Source of the DNA: BD2-11 clade cluster bacterium bin43
Lineage (GTDB): Bacteria > Gemmatimonadota > Gemmatimonadetes > Longimicrobiales > Gaopeijiaceae
DNA: 64,000 bases
Direction: 5' to 3'
Assembly: GCA_002238605.1 (NCBI GenBank)
Contig: MPMR01000014.1
Span: 1-64,000 of the forward strand
In this document: one piece after another, positions 60,894-64,000 of the stretch
How positions within the stretch are numbered: position 1 is the stretch's first letter
Layout of the letters: every line of letters starts with the position of its first letter
Notes under the pieces: generated by a model
What the model was told of the DNA's origin: nothing
What the model saw: the letters and a program-made list of their open reading frames with translations, nothing else
Databases searched by the model: none
Position numbers and translations under genes: made by a program

Positions 60894-61184
60894 GTGACTC
60901 ACGAGATTCTGGTCGTCCAGTGCCAGTTCAGGGTGCAGATCCGAGCCACCGCGAGCGACGCCAATCTAGCGGAGACCGCGATTCAGAATGCCACGGCGCA
61001 GGTGGATAGGCGGCTGGACGCGTCCGATTATGCTTGGACGGTGGGGCGGTTGAACGAGGCCAACTCCGAGGCAGAGGGGGATACGTGGGAGGGCGACCTT
61101 GAGCCCGTGAATGCTGAGTTGAGTGGCCTCGGGCCGAGGAGGATTCCGCCAAGTCAGGACATCGGGATGGGGGTGGCCTCGTGA
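60894..61184 (+). CDS. 96-aa protein coupled to the cytosine methyltransferase
   Basis: GTG start with GAGG about 9 nt upstream; the stop overlaps the next start (GTGA). The sequence is beta-alpha like (VTHEILVVQCQFRVQIRATA, NLAETAIQNATAQVDRRLD) with an acidic C-terminus. No family recognised. A longer frame upstream lacks coding character, so this short form is preferred. It may be a control or Vsr-like partner of the methylase, though no Vsr motif is seen. Confidence 0.5.
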   Translation: MTHEILVVQCQFRVQIRATASDANLAETAIQNATAQVDRRLDASDYAWTVGRLNEANSEAEGDTWEGDLEPVNAELSGLGPRRIPPSQDIGMGVAS

Positions 61185-62494
61185 GCGGAACTTGGGGTAG
61201 CCAGGAAGCGACGGGGCCAGGGACATCTCTGGGAAACTGCATTGGAGAATCACGACGCCGACCGTCACCCCAGGATGTCGTGCCATCTAATCGACAAGAT
61301 TATCCCCCTCTCGCGATCGACCTTTTTGCTGGGGCTGGTGGCCTGAGCCAAGGGTTCCGCGATGCTGGATTCAAATTGGTACAAGCAGTAGAGAAGGACC
61401 CGGCCGCGAGTGCCACCTACGCAACCAACCACCCGGATGTAGATGTGATTTGCGCCGAAATCCAGGGGTTGCGCCCAATAGCGTGCATGGAACGTATCAA
61501 TGTAGCCCAAGGCGAGATAAACATTGTAATTGGTGGCCCACCATGCCAGGGTTTCTCTGAGTCTAACCGACGTACTCGCACGCTGGATAATCCTACAAAT
61601 CACTTGTATCTTGACTTCCTGCGTTTCGTGGAATGCATGACACCTCAATGGGTTGTCTTGGAAAACGTTGCCGGTTTACGAACCATGGCAAAAGGCGTGG
61701 TCCTCCGTCGAATGCTTGCCGGCCTTACACGCGCTGGGTATCATGCCGACTGGCGGCTACTAAACTCCGCCAATCATGGTGTGCCACAGGTCAGACGCCG
61801 CCTATTCGTGATCGCCAATCGTGTCGGCGTGCCCATTCCGAGTGAGACCGATATCGTCACTGCCACACTGCGAAAACCAATAACCGTGCGTGAGGCAATC
61901 GGGGACCTCCCAGTCCTCTCCAATGGAGCATCAATTGACCTCTTGGAATACCCCAATGGAGCTACGTCGGCCTATCAGAGACGAATGCGCCGAGGGGCCG
62001 GGAGGTATGTCTCAGGCAATCTAGTGACCCGAAACGGCGCCCACATCCGACAGCGGTATCACTACATCCCAGAAGGAGGAAACTGGAAGGACATCCCTCC
62101 TTCGCTATTGGGCAACTACACCGACCGAACTAGGTGTCACACGGGAATCTACCATCGTCTTTACTGGGATCGCCCGGCCAAGGTGATCGGAAACTTCCGC
62201 AAGAACATGCTAGTCCACCCAAGCCAAGATCGAGGATTGTCCATCCGGGAGGCAGCACGACTCCAAGGGTTCCCCGATACTTACCGATTCGTCGGAACAA
62301 TTGGTCCTCGGCAGCAGCAGGTTGCCGATGCAGTCCCACCGGTTCTCGCTGAAGCCGTCGCACGGGCGATTTTTCCAAGTGTCAGCCTGGGTACCCGGGG
62401 CGCCGCACCTGATACGACGGCAGGACGAATCCCGACCCACATCGCCGCGCTTTCGGCCGAAGGCGCACCGATTCTGATCAACCATGGACCGTAG
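61181..62494 (+). CDS. C5-cytosine DNA methyltransferase (Dcm-type)
   Basis: A 437-aa enzyme. Motif I DLFAGAGGLSQGF (residues ~47-59), motif IV with catalytic Cys GGPPCQGFS (~118-126), ENVAG (motif VI), QVRRRLFVIA (motif VIII), and the late motifs (LQGFPD and QQQVADAVPP). The first ~45 residues are a non-conserved extension. The region is less G/C-rich at third positions than the backbone, a sign of recent acquisition. No adjacent restriction endonuclease is recognised, but the pair on the opposite strand downstream is of unknown function. Confidence 0.92.
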   Translation: MSGTWGSQEATGPGTSLGNCIGESRRRPSPQDVVPSNRQDYPPLAIDLFAGAGGLSQGFRDAGFKLVQAVEKDPAASATYATNHPDVDVICAEIQGLRPIACMERINVAQGEINIVIGGPPCQGFSESNRRTRTLDNPTNHLYLDFLRFVECMTPQWVVLENVAGLRTMAKGVVLRRMLAGLTRAGYHADWRLLNSANHGVPQVRRRLFVIANRVGVPIPSETDIVTATLRKPITVREAIGDLPVLSNGASIDLLEYPNGATSAYQRRMRRGAGRYVSGNLVTRNGAHIRQRYHYIPEGGNWKDIPPSLLGNYTDRTRCHTGIYHRLYWDRPAKVIGNFRKNMLVHPSQDRGLSIREAARLQGFPDTYRFVGTIGPRQQQVADAVPPVLAEAVARAIFPSVSLGTRGAAPDTTAGRIPTHIAALSAEGAPILINHGP

Positions 62495-62585
62495 GGGGCC
62501 ACCGCGTTTGCCTTCAGGGCGTTTCCGGTGGCCGCCGCGCTTACCTTGGCCCTCTCGACGCCCGATTTTGCGACGATGACCGCTA

Positions 62586-63542
62586 CTACAGCGCTTCGGT
62601 CTTTGCCTGGCCGATTAGCCCGGTAATGTCAAAATGAAATGCCGTGCCGACACCTTGGCAATAGGACGGATTATACTTCTCCGGCACAGCATACACGATC
62701 CTTACCCGTCTCTCATGCAGCGCAAACAATGTAGCGCCAACAAACGAAAGCTTGGTGTTCATCCCTGCAAGTGAGACATTCTCTTTACCGAAGTCAAGCC
62801 CTACCTCACGCAAACGTTCGTACACATCGTCAACTGAATCCGATCTGAACCCGAACCTTTCCACTGTCGGTACCGGCACTCTCGACCGAAGTGCTCGCAC
62901 CACGCGTCGACTGTACTCGTCCGCGCCCGCTGTAGTGGACGAACCAATGTCGCCGCTTCCTATTGACAGCTTCCGGGGCTCCACATACTCTACAATCTCC
63001 ATCAAGCGCTCTCTCTCGTGGCCCGCTAGCGCGATCAGATGGCCCGTCTTTTCTCCCGAAAAGTCTCCTGGAAATCCGATTATGGACCGGATGTCACGAA
63101 CTCCTTTGCTCAACCATCTTGCAGATTCATCCAACTCCGTGTTTTGCGTCGCATAGCCACCCTCTGGCGCCGCGATATAATCTACCGTAACGTTTACGAA
63201 CCTCTTCCGCATCAAGGAAATCGCAAACAATAGCATCCCTAGTAGTTCCCGAGGGAAACAGGTGATGTCAACAGCAATGTCGCCACGAGGAGCGCCCCTA
63301 ATCGTCTTCCACGCCCAACTCCAGAGCGCTCTACTATCGAATCGATCCAAGGGCTCTATTGCCTCTATGCGCAACTCCCGAAACGCATCCACGTTCTCCT
63401 GGTGCTGAACATTGTCCTCAATGACGTTGGCCAAATGTACGTCGCGCGGCTCGCCAACATTGGTCAAAAACTTCCTTGTGGTCACTAGAGACCTCTCCTC
63501 AAATGACGCAGCGGCCACGAGTGTTACCGGGTTACGGTTCAT
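62586..63542 (-). CDS. Rossmann-like protein of a two-gene defence-type unit
   Basis: A 318-aa protein from ATG 63542, one nucleotide after the stop of the upstream gene. Two repeated alpha/beta halves seem present: VTLVAAASFEERSLVT...DIAVDITCFPRELLG, and later LIALAGHERERLMEIVEYVE with KLSIGSGD. The DITCFPRE turn resembles the nucleotide-binding turn of CARF/SAVED-like sensor folds, but the likeness is weak. C-terminal block TKLSFVGATLFALHERRVRI. Base composition is clearly lower in G/C than the backbone. Function not assigned. Confidence 0.65.
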   Translation of the reverse strand: MNRNPVTLVAAASFEERSLVTTRKFLTNVGEPRDVHLANVIEDNVQHQENVDAFRELRIEAIEPLDRFDSRALWSWAWKTIRGAPRGDIAVDITCFPRELLGMLLFAISLMRKRFVNVTVDYIAAPEGGYATQNTELDESARWLSKGVRDIRSIIGFPGDFSGEKTGHLIALAGHERERLMEIVEYVEPRKLSIGSGDIGSSTTAGADEYSRRVVRALRSRVPVPTVERFGFRSDSVDDVYERLREVGLDFGKENVSLAGMNTKLSFVGATLFALHERRVRIVYAVPEKYNPSYCQGVGTAFHFDITGLIGQAKTEAL

Positions 63543-63543
63543 C

Positions 63544-64000
63544 TCACCAAATCTCCATATCGCCGGGATCGAGCGGCTCGTACTCAACCTCGTTCGCGCC
63601 GTGAGTCTTGAACATCTCAATCTGAGCGGACGATACATCCTCCGATCTCCGCAATGGTCCCTCATTAGCAAGCTTCTCAATGACATCGGGCGTGCATGAC
63701 AAATAGCCGGAGTAGGACGACACGTCCAGGCTAAAGCACGGCGCCAATCGCCGCGTGAGCACATACAGCGCACGGCGCCCCGTCCCCTCCTTCTTTGCGC
63801 TGTATCCCTTCATGAAATAGCCTTCGGAAATACCCAACTTCAACAACTTCAACAGCTCTTCGCTCGGAGGGGACTGAAGCGCAAATGAAAAGACACGCCT
63901 TTCGGAATCTTGGGAAAGCAGCTTTTGCTTGAACAACACCCCGAGTCCCTCAATGAGCTTCGCCACCTTGCGCCAATCGCCGGCGTCCCGAACACGCTTC
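63544..64000 (-). CDS. C-terminal part of a protein running off the window (winged-helix-like end)
   Basis: The frame stays open to the last base of the window (reading KRVRDAGDWRKVAKLIEGLG), so the Met/Val at 63966 is probably internal and the true start lies outside. The visible ~151 residues include ISEGYFMKGYSAKKEGTGRR, ALYVLTRRLAPCFSLDVSSY and GYLSCTPDVIEKL, which read like the terminal winged helix of an ORC/CDC6-like or other AAA ATPase from defence islands. It is tightly coupled to the downstream gene (stop 63544, next ATG 63542). Confidence 0.6.
   Translation of the reverse strand, partial: KRVRDAGDWRKVAKLIEGLGVLFKQKLLSQDSERRVFSFALQSPPSEELLKLLKLGISEGYFMKGYSAKKEGTGRRALYVLTRRLAPCFSLDVSSYSGYLSCTPDVIEKLANEGPLRRSEDVSSAQIEMFKTHGANEVEYEPLDPGDMEIW

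Larger units (their letters stand above)
25182..64000. mobile_element. Integrative conjugative island at tRNA-Val carrying a defence cargo (right end outside window)
   Basis: The tRNA-Val 3' end is followed by a tyrosine integrase pointing at the tRNA, an excisionase-like gene, a P4-type primase, ArdC, VirD4, a nearly complete Trb mating-pair set and a phage-type repressor. Cargo from 45.7 kb is restriction- and defence-type genes. The co-oriented minus-strand block 25.2-44.2 kb is the transfer and maintenance module. I cannot see attR, so the extent to the right is a minimum. Confidence 0.75.

Noticed and set aside
1-64000. CRISPR array
   Set aside because: No regularly spaced direct repeats of suitable length were seen. 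The tandem repeats at 60319-60379 are too short and have no spacers.

Overview
The window reads as a high-GC chromosome segment of an environmental bacterium, most likely a Gemmatimonadota-type lineage. This is inferred from the gene mix: a giant BNR/VPS10-like secreted protein, an ExbB-ExbD-ExbD-TonB operon, a DUF1028 protein, a gluzincin with a membrane anchor, and a type-2 IleRS. No 16S gene or other decisive marker is present. Nearly all third codon positions are G/C, so most long antisense frames are shadows.

Layout of the left part (1-25.1 kb, chromosomal backbone): an IS630-type transposase tail cut by the window edge; a secreted beta-propeller protein; an ankyrin lipoprotein; a tripartite tricarboxylate transporter (tctC, tctB, tctA) interleaved with a thiamine-diphosphate enzyme; a convergent ggt / small protein / Tat-exported amidase operon; the energy-transduction operon exbB-exbD-exbD-tonB ending in a strong terminator; then yggS, purine nucleoside phosphorylase, ileS (altered GXHH signature), an RluA-type pseudouridine synthase, a metallopeptidase, a small membrane protein, an IPT-like exported protein and a DUF1028 protein. 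This part ends with tRNA-Val(UAC).

Right part (25.2 kb to the window end): a mobile island inserted at the 3' end of tRNA-Val. Its left half is one co-oriented block on the minus strand, running from an AlpA/HTH regulator (44.2 kb) down to the integrase (25.2 kb). It encodes a Trb-type conjugative type IV secretion system (TrbC, D, E, G, I, J, L, F, B), a VirD4 coupling protein, ArdC antirestriction protein, a P4-type primase-helicase, a replication-relaxation-like protein, an excisionase-like protein and a tyrosine recombinase. Most genes overlap by 4 nt. No classical relaxase is visible. trbB and trbE each carry a frameshift in a low-complexity G/C tract. A divergent S24-type repressor (44.5 kb) marks the control region.

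The island's cargo begins at 45.7 kb. It is a tight seven-gene plus-strand operon: DUF499 ATPase, 178-aa protein, 233-aa protein, 203-aa protein, metallo-beta-lactamase-fold hydrolase, DUF1156 adenine methyltransferase with zinc ribbons, and a PLD-nuclease/SNF2-helicase fusion. It shares the ATPase, methylase and helicase classes of type 3 BREX but has no PglZ, BrxA or Lon-like gene. I regard it as the best candidate for a poorly described anti-phage system. After it come an outer-membrane-type beta-barrel protein, a fragment resembling an N6-methylase tail, a Schlafen/AlbA_2 regulator, a 96-aa protein coupled to a C5-cytosine methyltransferase, and a convergent two-gene unit with a Rossmann-like protein and a partner that runs off the window. 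The right end of the island is not in the window.
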